From Pseudoalteromonas piscicida (GTDB lineage: Bacteria; Pseudomonadota; Gammaproteobacteria; Enterobacterales; Alteromonadaceae): 64,000 nt of DNA. The stretch spans positions 1-64,000 of the forward strand of contig NZ_NKHF01000101.1 of the NCBI RefSeq assembly GCF_002744175.1, read 5' to 3'. The notes below the pieces were generated by a model that saw only the letters and a list, made by a program, of their open reading frames with translations, was not told the DNA's origin and did not search any database. Shown one piece after another: positions 19,532-28,216 of this stretch. The first letter of the stretch is position 1. Each line of letters starts with the position of its first letter. The translations under genes were made by a program, and so were the position numbers.

Positions 19532-21272
19532 TCAGGTTTCCTTTGTATTCTTCTTCTTTTTTGGCGCCTTGGAGAAATCGATTCTCTTGTGGGTAAGGGT
19601 AAATATGTTTAACTACTCTTTCCCTTACATCCCGTTGTGCCTGTTGCCAAAACAACACCTCAGCCAGATCTGGATGATGGCGTAGAAACATTTCCCTTAG
19701 TTTAGGATTTGTCAGTACAAATGTACACAATTGTTCTGGGAATACATCTTGTGGGGCACTGGATATATCTCCAGAATCATACATTTCGTCGAGCCCTTGC
19801 TTCGGTAAAGCTCTAAAATTCATTTCGGTTAAGTATTGTACTTCGTCATAGTCATAGAAAATGACACGGTGATGTTTACTTACGCCAAAGTTTTTCAGCA
19901 ACATATCACCAGGAAAAATATTGACGGCCAGCATTTCTTTTAGTGCAAAACCATAATCTCTAATCACATTTTCGCAAGTTGCTTCATCAGCATGTTGCAC
20001 AAATAAATTGAGTGGTGTCATCCGGCGTTCAATATATAAATGTTTGATCACCATATTCTCTCCCTCAATTCTGATACTTTGTGAAATTGAGGCTAACAAG
20101 AGCTGATAAAGCTCGGGTGAAATACGTGCAAGGGGCAGCACAACATCTGAATATTCTATGGTGTCTGCCATTCGACCTACACGGTCGTGTCGTTTTACCA
20201 ATTGATAGCGTTCGAGTACGGTGCTTTTGTTAAACGGTTTGCTCTCGGGGAACTTATCGCGGATCACTTTAAAAACATAGGGAAAGCTGGGCAAAGTAAA
20301 CACCATCATCACCATGCCTGGCGTTCCTGGTGCAACTTCAAATTGCTCTTCTGAGTTAGCAAGGTGATGTAAAAACTCTCGATAAAATTCGGTTTTCCCT
20401 TGTTTGTGAAAACCAATGGCATTGTAAAGTTCGGCTTTGGTTTTATTTGGCATTAACTGGTTCAAAAACTTAACCAATGCAGAAGGCGCATGTGTTTCAA
20501 CTAAAAAGTAGGCGCGGGCAAAACCAAAAATAACACGCATTTGCGAACTGTTGGTTAATAGTGCATCAATCAGTAACCCTCCACTTTTGGCGTGTAACAC
20601 GGAGATGATAAATGGTTGCACACCAGATTTGGATACGACTCTTCCGACGATATAAGCTCCTTTATTGCGATAGAAGGGGGCACTGAGGATATCAAAGCGC
20701 ATTAAGTGCGCTTGATGGTGGGTGTTAGGCGCTTGTTTCAAAAATGCTTTTACTAGCAACCGAATATCACGGTCTAAGTCTTCAAAATTGCAATGAAAGT
20801 CTATTTGTTCAATGATCTTTCTTATCGTGGGCTTTAGGCCATTCACCACTGGAAAATAGCTGCGATATTCTGCTTCAACTGGGAGTGAAGTCGCATTTGC
20901 AAGCTGGGTCTCTACAAAAATGAAATCGCTGTTGTAGTAGCGACGATGAAAAAGGCGACAAAAAACGGAATTATAAAAAGTTTCTGCAAGTTCAGGTTGA
21001 GGGTGAAAGGTCAAACGCTCAAGATACGCTTGCTTAACTTGATACCAAAGTGTCTCATTAAGTTGAGTCGACTGATAAAGCTGCATGAGTTTGTTTGCGG
21101 TTTCATCAACTTTACTATCGTACTGACTGATCCTCGACTTACTTATTCTTTCAATCTCTCCCCAGTTCTGATTGGCAAAAGCAATGGGCGCCAATTTAGT
21201 AATTTGCACAAATGCAAGATAGTGATTTTGGAAACCAGATAAAATCTGCTCAGCCAGGTGCTGTGCCTGCAT
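19521..21272 (-). CDS. aceK: Isocitrate dehydrogenase kinase/phosphatase AceK
   Basis: Bifunctional enzyme that phosphorylates and inactivates isocitrate dehydrogenase, diverting carbon into the glyoxylate bypass. 583 aa, normal length. The N-terminal regulatory region is followed by an atypical kinase fold containing VMMVFTLPSFPYVFKVIRDKF and the metal/catalytic segment VIFYDYDEVQYLTEMNFR, both highly typical of AceK. It is not next to aceB/aceA as in E. coli; a LysR gene overlaps its 3' end by 11 nt. Confidence 0.96.
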   Translation of the reverse strand: MQAQHLAEQILSGFQNHYLAFVQITKLAPIAFANQNWGEIERISKSRISQYDSKVDETANKLMQLYQSTQLNETLWYQVKQAYLERLTFHPQPELAETFYNSVFCRLFHRRYYNSDFIFVETQLANATSLPVEAEYRSYFPVVNGLKPTIRKIIEQIDFHCNFEDLDRDIRLLVKAFLKQAPNTHHQAHLMRFDILSAPFYRNKGAYIVGRVVSKSGVQPFIISVLHAKSGGLLIDALLTNSSQMRVIFGFARAYFLVETHAPSALVKFLNQLMPNKTKAELYNAIGFHKQGKTEFYREFLHHLANSEEQFEVAPGTPGMVMMVFTLPSFPYVFKVIRDKFPESKPFNKSTVLERYQLVKRHDRVGRMADTIEYSDVVLPLARISPELYQLLLASISQSIRIEGENMVIKHLYIERRMTPLNLFVQHADEATCENVIRDYGFALKEMLAVNIFPGDMLLKNFGVSKHHRVIFYDYDEVQYLTEMNFRALPKQGLDEMYDSGDISSAPQDVFPEQLCTFVLTNPKLREMFLRHHPDLAEVLFWQQAQRDVRERVVKHIYPYPQENRFLQGAKKEEEYKGNLSEH

Positions 21273-21428
21273 ATATATCCCTCATAATTCACTCATATTG
21301 AGATTCTTTCACTTTACAAGGGAATGCTTAAAAAGTCATCTGGTAATACCAGTTAACAAGACAAAGGGCTGTGACTTATCCCGAATTCAGGTTAATTATA
21401 TAAATACAAACCGGCAGTCAAAGTAGCA
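21273..21428. other. Intergenic gap with a dispersed TAATACCA / GAATTCAGG element
   Basis: The gap between aceK and the DUF4124 gene contains TAATACCAGTT (from about 21342) and TTATCCCGAATTCAGGTTA (about 21376-21394). A related pair occurs in the gap at 38843-39003, and a weaker tail at 40916-40936. I see no gene here. Confidence 0.4.
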
Positions 21429-21905
21429 TCAGTTTTCATAGCGCTTGAGACGCTTTTCTAACATTGAGATCTCTTTCTCTAAACCTTTCATGGCTTTAAC
21501 ATGTGACTTATTGATTGCTTTAATCTTTTTAGTGACTTGTCGGACTACTTTTTTCCGCCTGTCGTCATTCATCAGCTTTGTCAGTTTGTCTTGTTCGTCC
21601 CTAACCGCGCTGTCTCTTTTGCGGTTGAGAATGGCTTTTTCGTGGTGTTTAGCCCGAAGAGCATGCTTTGTTCGTTTAATGATTTGGGTACGTTCAATAT
21701 TGTTGAGCGTCTTATAATGTTGCTCAGAAGGGGCGTTGGCCTTGGGGTCTGATGTCGTTATGGTATGCTGAGTAGCATTTGCTGAGCAGGGAAATTGGCT
21801 AAATACAATCCCCCTGTCTGTGGTGCATTTAAAATATGTTACGGTTTCTGCGTTCGCGTTAAGCGAGAAAAAGAACATTAATAGTAACTTGAGTGGTAAT
21901 TTCAT
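21429..21905 (-). CDS. Secreted DUF4124-type small protein
   Basis: 158 aa. Signal peptide MKLPLKLLLMFFFSLNANA is followed by a short YFKCTTDRGIVFSQFPC motif with two Cys, typical of DUF4124 domains, then a long basic, helical coiled-coil tail rich in Lys and Arg. Likely periplasmic; function unknown. It lies between aceK and the yejM-like gene on the same strand, but gaps on both sides suggest its own transcript. Confidence 0.75.
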   Translation of the reverse strand: MKLPLKLLLMFFFSLNANAETVTYFKCTTDRGIVFSQFPCSANATQHTITTSDPKANAPSEQHYKTLNNIERTQIIKRTKHALRAKHHEKAILNRKRDSAVRDEQDKLTKLMNDDRRKKVVRQVTKKIKAINKSHVKAMKGLEKEISMLEKRLKRYEN

Positions 21906-21968
21906 ATGGCATCCTTGCGGTTCAAAAAGTGCTTTTTAAACATAGATGACAAGTCCATTACTTCAAGG

Positions 21969-23480
21969 TCATTGTGCTTCTGGCGCGGTGAATTTTTTTA
22001 ATGTTTTGATACTTTGGATCAAAAACGGAATATCCAAGTTACCATTTAAAACGAACCCTTCTTTCGCTGACATCTGTTTAAAACTACCGTCTTGATTTAC
22101 TAAGGTAATTTTATCTTTTTTGTATGCGATAAGTACACCTTGCGTAAAGTTCACGCCTTCTGCATGAGAGCGAGTTTTAATATTGGATGCGAGCATACTT
22201 TGTTGTGCTAACGCATCACAGCCCAACACAGAGCTAAGCGCTGTAAAGGTAATATCATGTGGCTGAATTAGCCCTGTGGCCTTGGCAAACAATGCCACAT
22301 TGGTGATAGCAGAACTTGTTAATATGGTCGATTTTTGAGGGCTAACATCAATTGCTACAAACGGTTTGGTTAGATCAATTTCAGTATGACGGGTTGCATC
22401 AAGAATGGTTAAATTACCACTGTCTGTCGCTGGAATAAACGAAAACTCGTTGTTTAGCTCAACGCTCAATAGCGCATTATTTACAGACCAAACCGGTATT
22501 TGTTGTTGTAGCAACACAGACTCTTTGTAGTAGCTTGGTAGTCCGTAAATTAGGCTAAATAAGGCATCACTACTGTTGCCTGCGCGTAGTACGGAATCTA
22601 ACTGAAAAACCTTATTACTCTCAGTTTTAAGCGCTTTTATTGATGCCTGTTGATATGCTCCTTCACTGCTAAAAGCATAAATAGTCAAGTTGGTTTGCGG
22701 TTCTGCTTGGCAACTGTATGACACGACTGGCGCTTTATATTTAGAGTGAGCGCTACTCACATCTAGTGCATGCGCTTCTTCGTAACGTTCGATATCAAGT
22801 AAATCATGTCTTGCGAGCAAGCTTTTTGCTGTGGTTGGGTAAGACAAAGGCAAGACGTTATCTTGTTTGGTAATGTCGAAAAACGCATTGGCATCAGCCC
22901 AAATATGAAGGCTATGACTCAAAGCAAAGCAGGTGACAATTGTGCCTGTTGCGTAACGAGGGAAAGTATAAGACTTTAACTCAGCTAGGTGTCGCCATGC
23001 GTAGTTCCCCGCTAACAACTCAAAGGTGAGTATCAGCGCAAGAATGAGCAGAGTAACAATTAAGTTGAATACAGAAGAGCCAACCAAGGTCTCCCATAGC
23101 AACACAAATATATCAGGTAACGATGATGGGTTTATATGATAACCCAACTGTAAATAAACGAAGGCGTCTACTGTCAGCACCACAATGCCAAGCGTGGCTA
23201 TAAACGCCGCCATCCCTCGAATATGTCGCGGATAGGGAAATATTAGACTGAGCGGAAAGATTGTTAATACAAACGCACAAAAGGTGATAAAGCTGGTGTG
23301 GCTTATCCAAGTGATCAGCATATAAAACCAGCCAACAAACGTACTGGGCGATTTATCGGCAAATAGATAAACTAAACTGATCAACAAAACCAAGCCAATG
23401 TTTGCAAAGGTAAACCAATGTCCCCAGCTTAACAATTGACTTGCTTTGGATGAAAAAGGGCTGTGCGGTGTAAGATTCAT
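21969..23480 (-). CDS. yejM: YejM/PbgA-like inner-membrane protein (DUF3413)
   Basis: 503 aa with five predicted N-terminal membrane segments (residues about 20-170), as in E. coli YejM/PbgA, which senses lipopolysaccharide and restrains LpxC turnover through LapB. The periplasmic part resembles a degenerate sulfatase/alkaline-phosphatase fold (LTIYAFSSEGAY near residue 263) but is about 80 aa shorter than E. coli YejM and lacks obvious metal ligands, so it is probably non-enzymatic. The order yejM-yejL-yejK is conserved, with yejL 4 nt upstream in the same operon and yejK divergent. Confidence 0.85.
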   Translation of the reverse strand: MNLTPHSPFSSKASQLLSWGHWFTFANIGLVLLISLVYLFADKSPSTFVGWFYMLITWISHTSFITFCAFVLTIFPLSLIFPYPRHIRGMAAFIATLGIVVLTVDAFVYLQLGYHINPSSLPDIFVLLWETLVGSSVFNLIVTLLILALILTFELLAGNYAWRHLAELKSYTFPRYATGTIVTCFALSHSLHIWADANAFFDITKQDNVLPLSYPTTAKSLLARHDLLDIERYEEAHALDVSSAHSKYKAPVVSYSCQAEPQTNLTIYAFSSEGAYQQASIKALKTESNKVFQLDSVLRAGNSSDALFSLIYGLPSYYKESVLLQQQIPVWSVNNALLSVELNNEFSFIPATDSGNLTILDATRHTEIDLTKPFVAIDVSPQKSTILTSSAITNVALFAKATGLIQPHDITFTALSSVLGCDALAQQSMLASNIKTRSHAEGVNFTQGVLIAYKKDKITLVNQDGSFKQMSAKEGFVLNGNLDIPFLIQSIKTLKKFTAPEAQ

Positions 23481-23484
23481 TCCG

Positions 23485-23697
23485 TTACTTTACTGATTGA
23501 GTAAGCGCTTTGGCAAAATTTTCGGCAACAGATTGTCTCTTATTCTCTGGAACATGTTCTTTTAGAATGTGCGTGATAGAATTACCTAAACACATCAAGC
23601 TAAGATCAACTGGTGCGTTTTGCGAGCTTAATACATTAATTAATTGGTCAACAATTTCTTCTACTTGTTTATTGGAATACTTTGATTGGATAGGCAT
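23485..23697 (-). CDS. yejL: YejL family protein (DUF1414)
   Basis: 70 aa from the ATG at 23697 (MPIQSKYSNKQVEEIV); the longer frame from 23760 runs into the divergent yejK promoter region and is not conserved. NAPVDLSLMCLGNSIT and the ending FAKALTQSV match E. coli YejL by eye. Function unknown; always encoded next to yejM and yejK. Confidence 0.9.
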   Translation of the reverse strand: MPIQSKYSNKQVEEIVDQLINVLSSQNAPVDLSLMCLGNSITHILKEHVPENKRQSVAENFAKALTQSVK

Positions 23698-23762
23698 CAG
23701 TTGGTTCAATTTATAAAAGCAATAATTTTTACATTTTAACATTAGAGGCGTGAAAAACAAAG

Positions 23763-24776
23763 ATGAGCGTTGAGGTAAAAAAACTAGTTGTTCACTATGT
23801 AGACAAACAGGACGAAGATACCGAAATACATCTCCGTGAAGATGAAATGCAAGTCAATGACAAAGTAAATGTTTTCATTGAACAATTACATCATGCTTAT
23901 AACGGCAAGCCGGGGAAAGGGTTTTGTGCATTCAGTGGCGAAAAAAGTAGCGTTGTTGCTTCTGCAATGCAGAGTTATCGAAATAATGAGCTGAATTTTT
24001 GGAATTTAACCCAAGAAGCAACCAATGTACTCAAAGAAGAGCTGAATAAATACGCTTTCCACGAAACTGGATATTTAGTGTTTTGCCATTACCAATATGT
24101 TGCCAGCAATTTTATTATGATCGCGCTTATCAATATAAAAGAGCATTATACCATCACCTCTGATTTGGATTTGTCTGCTGCAAAGCATTTGGATATTTCA
24201 CGGATGCAACTTGCTGCGAGAATTGACTTGGATGCATGGGACACGGCGGCGGAAGAAAACCGCTATATTTCCTTTATAAAAGGGCGTGCAGGACGCAAAG
24301 TTGCAGACTTCTTCCTAGACTTTCTAGGTTGTGAAGAGGGAATTGATCCAAAACAACAGTCTCAAACTATGCTTCATGCGGTGGAAGACTATTTATCCTC
24401 TCAACAATATGAGAAGTCTGAAAAAGACGATATTCGTAAAGAAATCTTTGATTATTGCAATGATTGTGTCAGTAGTGGTGAAGATGCCGATGTTAATACT
24501 TTATCGGATACGCTTTCTAAGTCTTCAGATGTAAAATTTGAGGACTTTTACAAAGAGCAGGGTTACGAACTCGAAGAAAGCTTCCCTGTTGATAAAAAGA
24601 CGGTGACTAGTATGGTTAAGTTTTCCGGCTTAGGCGGTGGCGTTAGTGTTGGGTTTGAACGCAAGCATTTAGGTGAGAGAGTGATTTACGATGCCGCTAA
24701 TGATACGCTCACGATAAAAGGCGTACCGCCGAACCTTAAAGACCAAATAGAACGCTATTATAACGATGAATCTTAG
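23763..24776 (+). CDS. yejK: Nucleoid-associated protein YejK/NdpA
   Basis: 337-aa spermidine-nucleoid protein of the 37-kDa nucleoid-associated family, binding double-stranded DNA. Recognisable blocks are GKGFCAFSG, YISFIKGRAGRKVADFF and the C-terminal VKFSGLGGGVSVGFERKHLG. It diverges from yejL-yejM with 65 bp between starts and ends at a good terminator. Confidence 0.93.
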   Translation: MSVEVKKLVVHYVDKQDEDTEIHLREDEMQVNDKVNVFIEQLHHAYNGKPGKGFCAFSGEKSSVVASAMQSYRNNELNFWNLTQEATNVLKEELNKYAFHETGYLVFCHYQYVASNFIMIALINIKEHYTITSDLDLSAAKHLDISRMQLAARIDLDAWDTAAEENRYISFIKGRAGRKVADFFLDFLGCEEGIDPKQQSQTMLHAVEDYLSSQQYEKSEKDDIRKEIFDYCNDCVSSGEDADVNTLSDTLSKSSDVKFEDFYKEQGYELEESFPVDKKTVTSMVKFSGLGGGVSVGFERKHLGERVIYDAANDTLTIKGVPPNLKDQIERYYNDES

Positions 24777-24865
24777 CAGCTCTTAGTACCAAAATGAGCT
24801 GTTAGGTATTGTGTCTGCGTCTGAATAGCAGGCACTGCACTTACTATGTTGGTGATCCCATCGGT

Positions 24866-24892
24866 AAAAAGGCAGCGGTAGTTGCCTTTTTT
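24866..24892 (+). terminator. Intrinsic terminator after yejK
   Basis: AAAAAGGCA (24866-24874) pairs with TGCCTTTTT (24883-24891), ending in a T run, 90 nt after the yejK stop. Confidence 0.8.
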
Positions 24893-25016
24893 GTTCCTTT
24901 TCTATCCGCTTTTATGCAAATTTCCCAATTAGTTTGCTGCTTTTGCTAGCATTTTTTTAAATTTTACTATACTTGCAGTGTAGTACTTGTAGAACAAGCA
25001 ATTGGGATGAATCACG

Positions 25017-26093
25017 ATGAAGATGAAATTAGCATTAGGCTGTACCCTTTGTCTTGCCTGCTTTTCAGGCCATGCAGAGGTTAACTTTTCCGGATTTGCA
25101 AGTATCAACGCAGGTAAGGTGCTGAGCGGAAGCGGTGTTCCACAATTCGGAATAAATGATCCGATATTTCTCGCTGACTACCCCATTGTCAGCGTCTATG
25201 ATGAAGATATCTCATTCGAACCTGAAACCCTAATGGGACTGCAGTTCAGTACCGACCTCACTGAGGGACTTAGTGTTACAGGCCAAATTGTCGCGCGGGG
25301 AGCAGATGATTTTGATGCGAAGTTTGAATGGGCTTATTTATCTTATGAAATTAATGATAACTGGACCTTCCAAGCGGGTAAAAAGCGCTTACCATTATTC
25401 TACTACTCCGACTTTTATGACGTCGGTTATGCTTATGTTTGGATGCGAGCACCGGCAGACAACTATACTTGGCAAATATTCAATTACAACGGCATAAACA
25501 TGCTCTACAGTGGCAGTGTTGGCGACTGGTCGTTAAGCGGTAATATTTATGCGGGTAAAGAAGACGATGATGACAATAAACTACTGAGCGAGTTCTTTTT
25601 CCAAGAGCCTACCCGAGAAATATGGAAAGACATCTTAGGGGGGGTTATTCAAACCAGTAATGATTGGCTAGAAATCCGCTTAACGCATATGCGCTACACC
25701 AACAAGCGTTATCGTTCAGGTGAGCCAGTATTGTGGGATGGTAGTGATGAGCGTGATGGTAAGTTTTACGGATTAGCGGTCAACGCTGATTGGGGAAACT
25801 TTTTTATCCTATCTGAGCTGAACCGCTTAGATCTAGATGGTGACTTAGATACGCGGATGCTTACACTTGGATATCGTTTTGACAGTATAACGCCTTTTGT
25901 TTCGTATGCTGATTTTGAGGGCGAAGGTGACGATGCTGAAAGTCACGAAACCACTTCCTTTGGCATACGCTGGGATTTTCACTCTGCAGCCGCGTTCAAA
26001 ATTCAATATGATGAAGTGGAAGACAACTCTGTCGGCCTAGCTGTTGCTGGTGATAGTAAAGCCATCACCATTGGCATAGATATGGTATTTTAA
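25017..26093 (+). CDS. Outer-membrane porin-like beta-barrel protein
   Basis: 358 aa. Signal peptide MKMKLALGCTLCLACFSGHA, then a sequence of alternating amphipathic strands with aromatic girdles ending in ITIGIDMVF, a C-terminal Phe as expected for BAM-assembled barrels. It resembles the porins found next to phosphate-binding proteins in marine Alteromonadales. The next gene, 10 nt downstream, encodes a small PstS-like protein, so the pair may take up phosphate or a related anion; specificity is inference. Confidence 0.8.
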   Translation: MKMKLALGCTLCLACFSGHAEVNFSGFASINAGKVLSGSGVPQFGINDPIFLADYPIVSVYDEDISFEPETLMGLQFSTDLTEGLSVTGQIVARGADDFDAKFEWAYLSYEINDNWTFQAGKKRLPLFYYSDFYDVGYAYVWMRAPADNYTWQIFNYNGINMLYSGSVGDWSLSGNIYAGKEDDDDNKLLSEFFFQEPTREIWKDILGGVIQTSNDWLEIRLTHMRYTNKRYRSGEPVLWDGSDERDGKFYGLAVNADWGNFFILSELNRLDLDGDLDTRMLTLGYRFDSITPFVSYADFEGEGDDAESHETTSFGIRWDFHSAAAFKIQYDEVEDNSVGLAVAGDSKAITIGIDMVF

Positions 26094-26103
26094 GGAGCGC
26101 GCC

Positions 26104-26508
26104 ATGAAAAAGTTATTTTTACTTACTTTGTTTTGCAGCTCATTTAGCACCTTGGCTGTCGATGTTATTGTTAATCCTGCTAATAGCGCTACGCTTGATG
26201 AAAACGAAATTAAGCAAATCTTCATTGGTAAATCTAAGTCGTTCTCAGACGGCTCAAAAGCGCTACCTATTACTCAGGCCGATGGTTCGAGTGTAACTGA
26301 TGAGTTTAATGAAAAAGTGCTCAATAAGTCATCAAGTCAACTGAAAGCTTACTGGTCAAAGCTGGTGTTTACTGGGAAGGGGACACCGCCAAAAGAAGCT
26401 GCTGATGATGCTGAAGTCATTAAATTAGTTGCGAGTAACCCGAATTTAATTGGCTTTGTGTCCTCGGGCGCAGCCGATTCGAGTGTTAAAGTCGTAAAAT
26501 CCTTCTAA
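26104..26508 (+). CDS. Small PstS-like phosphate-binding domain protein
   Basis: 134 aa. Signal peptide (MKKLFLLTLFCSSFSTLA) followed by one lobe of a PBP-like/PstS-like fold: VDVIVNPANSATLDENEIKQIFIGK and, near the end, VASNPNLIGFVSSGAAD (the IGYV/IGFV motif of phosphate-binding proteins). It is about half the length of a full PstS, so it may be a single-domain sensor or binder. It follows the porin after 10 nt with GGAGCG upstream, and a terminator closes the pair. Confidence 0.85.
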   Translation: MKKLFLLTLFCSSFSTLAVDVIVNPANSATLDENEIKQIFIGKSKSFSDGSKALPITQADGSSVTDEFNEKVLNKSSSQLKAYWSKLVFTGKGTPPKEAADDAEVIKLVASNPNLIGFVSSGAADSSVKVVKSF

Positions 26509-26521
26509 TTGATGGAAATAT

Positions 26522-26542
26522 TAGGCCCCTTCGCGGGGCCTA
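26522..26542 (+). terminator. GC-rich hairpin after the porin/PstS-like pair
   Basis: TAGGCCCC (26522-26529) and GGGGCCTA (26535-26542) form a perfect stem 14 nt past the stop. The T tail is weak. Confidence 0.7.
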
Positions 26543-26606
26543 GTTATTCAATCATGGCACATCGATCACCGTGGCATTCAATCCCCATACGGTATCAGCG
26601 TTGGTA

Positions 26607-27605
26607 TTAGATTTTACTGTCAATGATTAACATTGCTAATTTTTTGCTCAATATCTTTGCTGCTTTTTCTTCTGCATTGGATTTTGCCATATTTTCAAAG
26701 CTAGAAGCAGCTTTGACTTGTGCAGAAACGTGCGCCTTTTCTTTGCTGTTTTCCAACAATTTCAAGCTTGAGTTTGCAAAAACATAGTAAGTGTTGTTTT
26801 TCTTAACATCGTTAAAATCAACACTAAAGTCAATTTGAAAGTCGGCCGCTTGGCCTTCACCAACCACAGTAAGTCCTTGACTCGTCAAACTCTCGGCAAG
26901 TTGATTTCGGATACTTTCTTGACCCCAAAATTGTGTGGAAATACTGAATGTGACAGATTGAATAAAGTCATTCAACATTTTATCTTTATCAGTCACTGAC
27001 CGAGGTGTAGCAATTGAGCCACCGCCAAGTTGTCGATGATAATCATTGGCCTTGCGACGCTTTGCTACCAGGCGCTTTATCGCCATGGCTTCTTTTAGCC
27101 TTTCTGATTTGCTAAGTCCAGAAATTCGAGCACCAGTGATTTCCTCATCTAACTGTCGAATATCCAGCTCTGCATGCATTCTAGATTCCACTTTGTTGAA
27201 AGAAGCTAAGGCATACGCGGTATTGCTTTGCTGAGAATAAAACTCATCTTCTATGTTGATCCCTTGTAATTTAATACTAGGCACCTTTGAATATAGGATC
27301 TCGTCGACTTGATAAGAAAAGTCGCCGTTAGCCTGACTTTGGGCAACTGTTGTCGTGCCTTCAATTTCAACATTTAATTGTTTAGCAATAGCCAACCTTG
27401 CTGATTCTTGCGCGGCAAGTTTTGCTTCGGTTGGATTGGTGATGTGGCTTGCAGAGCCTACACCATAAACCAAATATTCAGAGCTTGGTTGTTGAGATGT
27501 CCAAGCAGGCAGGCTTTCAGCCTTAGCTTCGGCTTGCTGAGTTGACTGGCAAGCCGATAAACTCAACAACAGACACAGAGGGAAAGCTAAACGTTTAGAA
27601 GCCAT
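26607..27605 (-). CDS. LPP20-family lipoprotein (COG3014/LpoB cluster)
   Basis: 332 aa from the ATG at 27605, which gives a compact signal peptide (MASKRLAFPLCLLLSLSAC) with lipobox LSAC; an in-frame ATG at 27647 has a GAGAGG upstream but lies deep inside the upstream gene, so it is second choice. An LPP20-type N-terminal domain (LPAWTSQQPSSEYLVYGVG...AKLAAQESARLAIAKQL) precedes a second alpha/beta region (QADFQIDFSV). Likely anchored in the outer membrane. Last gene of a three-gene run overlapping the LpoB-like gene by 11 nt. Confidence 0.82.
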   Translation of the reverse strand: MASKRLAFPLCLLLSLSACQSTQQAEAKAESLPAWTSQQPSSEYLVYGVGSASHITNPTEAKLAAQESARLAIAKQLNVEIEGTTTVAQSQANGDFSYQVDEILYSKVPSIKLQGINIEDEFYSQQSNTAYALASFNKVESRMHAELDIRQLDEEITGARISGLSKSERLKEAMAIKRLVAKRRKANDYHRQLGGGSIATPRSVTDKDKMLNDFIQSVTFSISTQFWGQESIRNQLAESLTSQGLTVVGEGQAADFQIDFSVDFNDVKKNNTYYVFANSSLKLLENSKEKAHVSAQVKAASSFENMAKSNAEEKAAKILSKKLAMLIIDSKI

Positions 27606-28212
27606 ACCCGCTGCGCTCTTGAAGTTTTTGAATTTTCTTTTGTCCATTCCACACCTCTCGGTTAGTCGTCATGTCTATTAATCGCAGATCTACTTGATAG
27701 AAAGTAACTCGGCTACCACCTTGTTCATCAACAAATGAGTTTATTGTGCCAGAGAGCGCATAGTCAGCGCCTTGCTCTTGTCCCATCTCATTGCGAGTTT
27801 CCAAGCTTGAATTCAGCTCTTGATCTCGTCGTTCTTCACGGATCTCATCACGAACATAGCGATTTGCTACAAAATCAGCCTGACCACTGCGCAAGATCGC
27901 GCGCTTCAAATCGTTTAAAAAAGTATCTACAGCGATATGCTGATGTGACTTATTGCGGACGGATTGAATAATAATCGCGGGTCTAGTACCTTCTTTAGCG
28001 CGATGTTCACGCACCCAAGGGAAGCTGAGCATATCGCTGATCATTGCTTCTGCAACCAGTTGTGAATCTTTGGCATTCCACTTGTCAGACAGCGCTATTT
28101 CTTCATTGGTATCTACGCGACTTACTTTTGTTGTTGAAGAGCAACCCGTCATAGCGGCGCATGACGCGATGAGCATAGGTACAACTAATTTAACTGCAAA
28201 TTTAGGCTTCAT
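27595..28212 (-). CDS. LpoB-like lipoprotein (penicillin-binding protein activator family)
   Basis: 205 aa. Lipobox MTGC follows a short signal peptide. The mature domain has the LpoB/TolB-N-like pattern: RPAIIIQSVRNKS, VDTFLNDLKRAILRSGQADFV, GADYALSGTI, YQVDLRLIDMTTNREVWNGQKKIQK. E. coli LpoB activates PBP1b from the outer membrane, but this copy sits in a COG3014-type cluster and may be a paralogue with another partner. Start is 4 nt after the COG3014 gene. Confidence 0.85.
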   Translation of the reverse strand: MKPKFAVKLVVPMLIASCAAMTGCSSTTKVSRVDTNEEIALSDKWNAKDSQLVAEAMISDMLSFPWVREHRAKEGTRPAIIIQSVRNKSHQHIAVDTFLNDLKRAILRSGQADFVANRYVRDEIREERRDQELNSSLETRNEMGQEQGADYALSGTINSFVDEQGGSRVTFYQVDLRLIDMTTNREVWNGQKKIQKLQERSGYGF

Positions 28213-28216
28213 GTCT

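Noticed and set aside
27606-27647. Longer start for the LPP20/LpoB-cluster lipoprotein
   Set aside because: Would place 14 non-conserved residues before the signal peptide inside the upstream coding region; kept only as an alternative.
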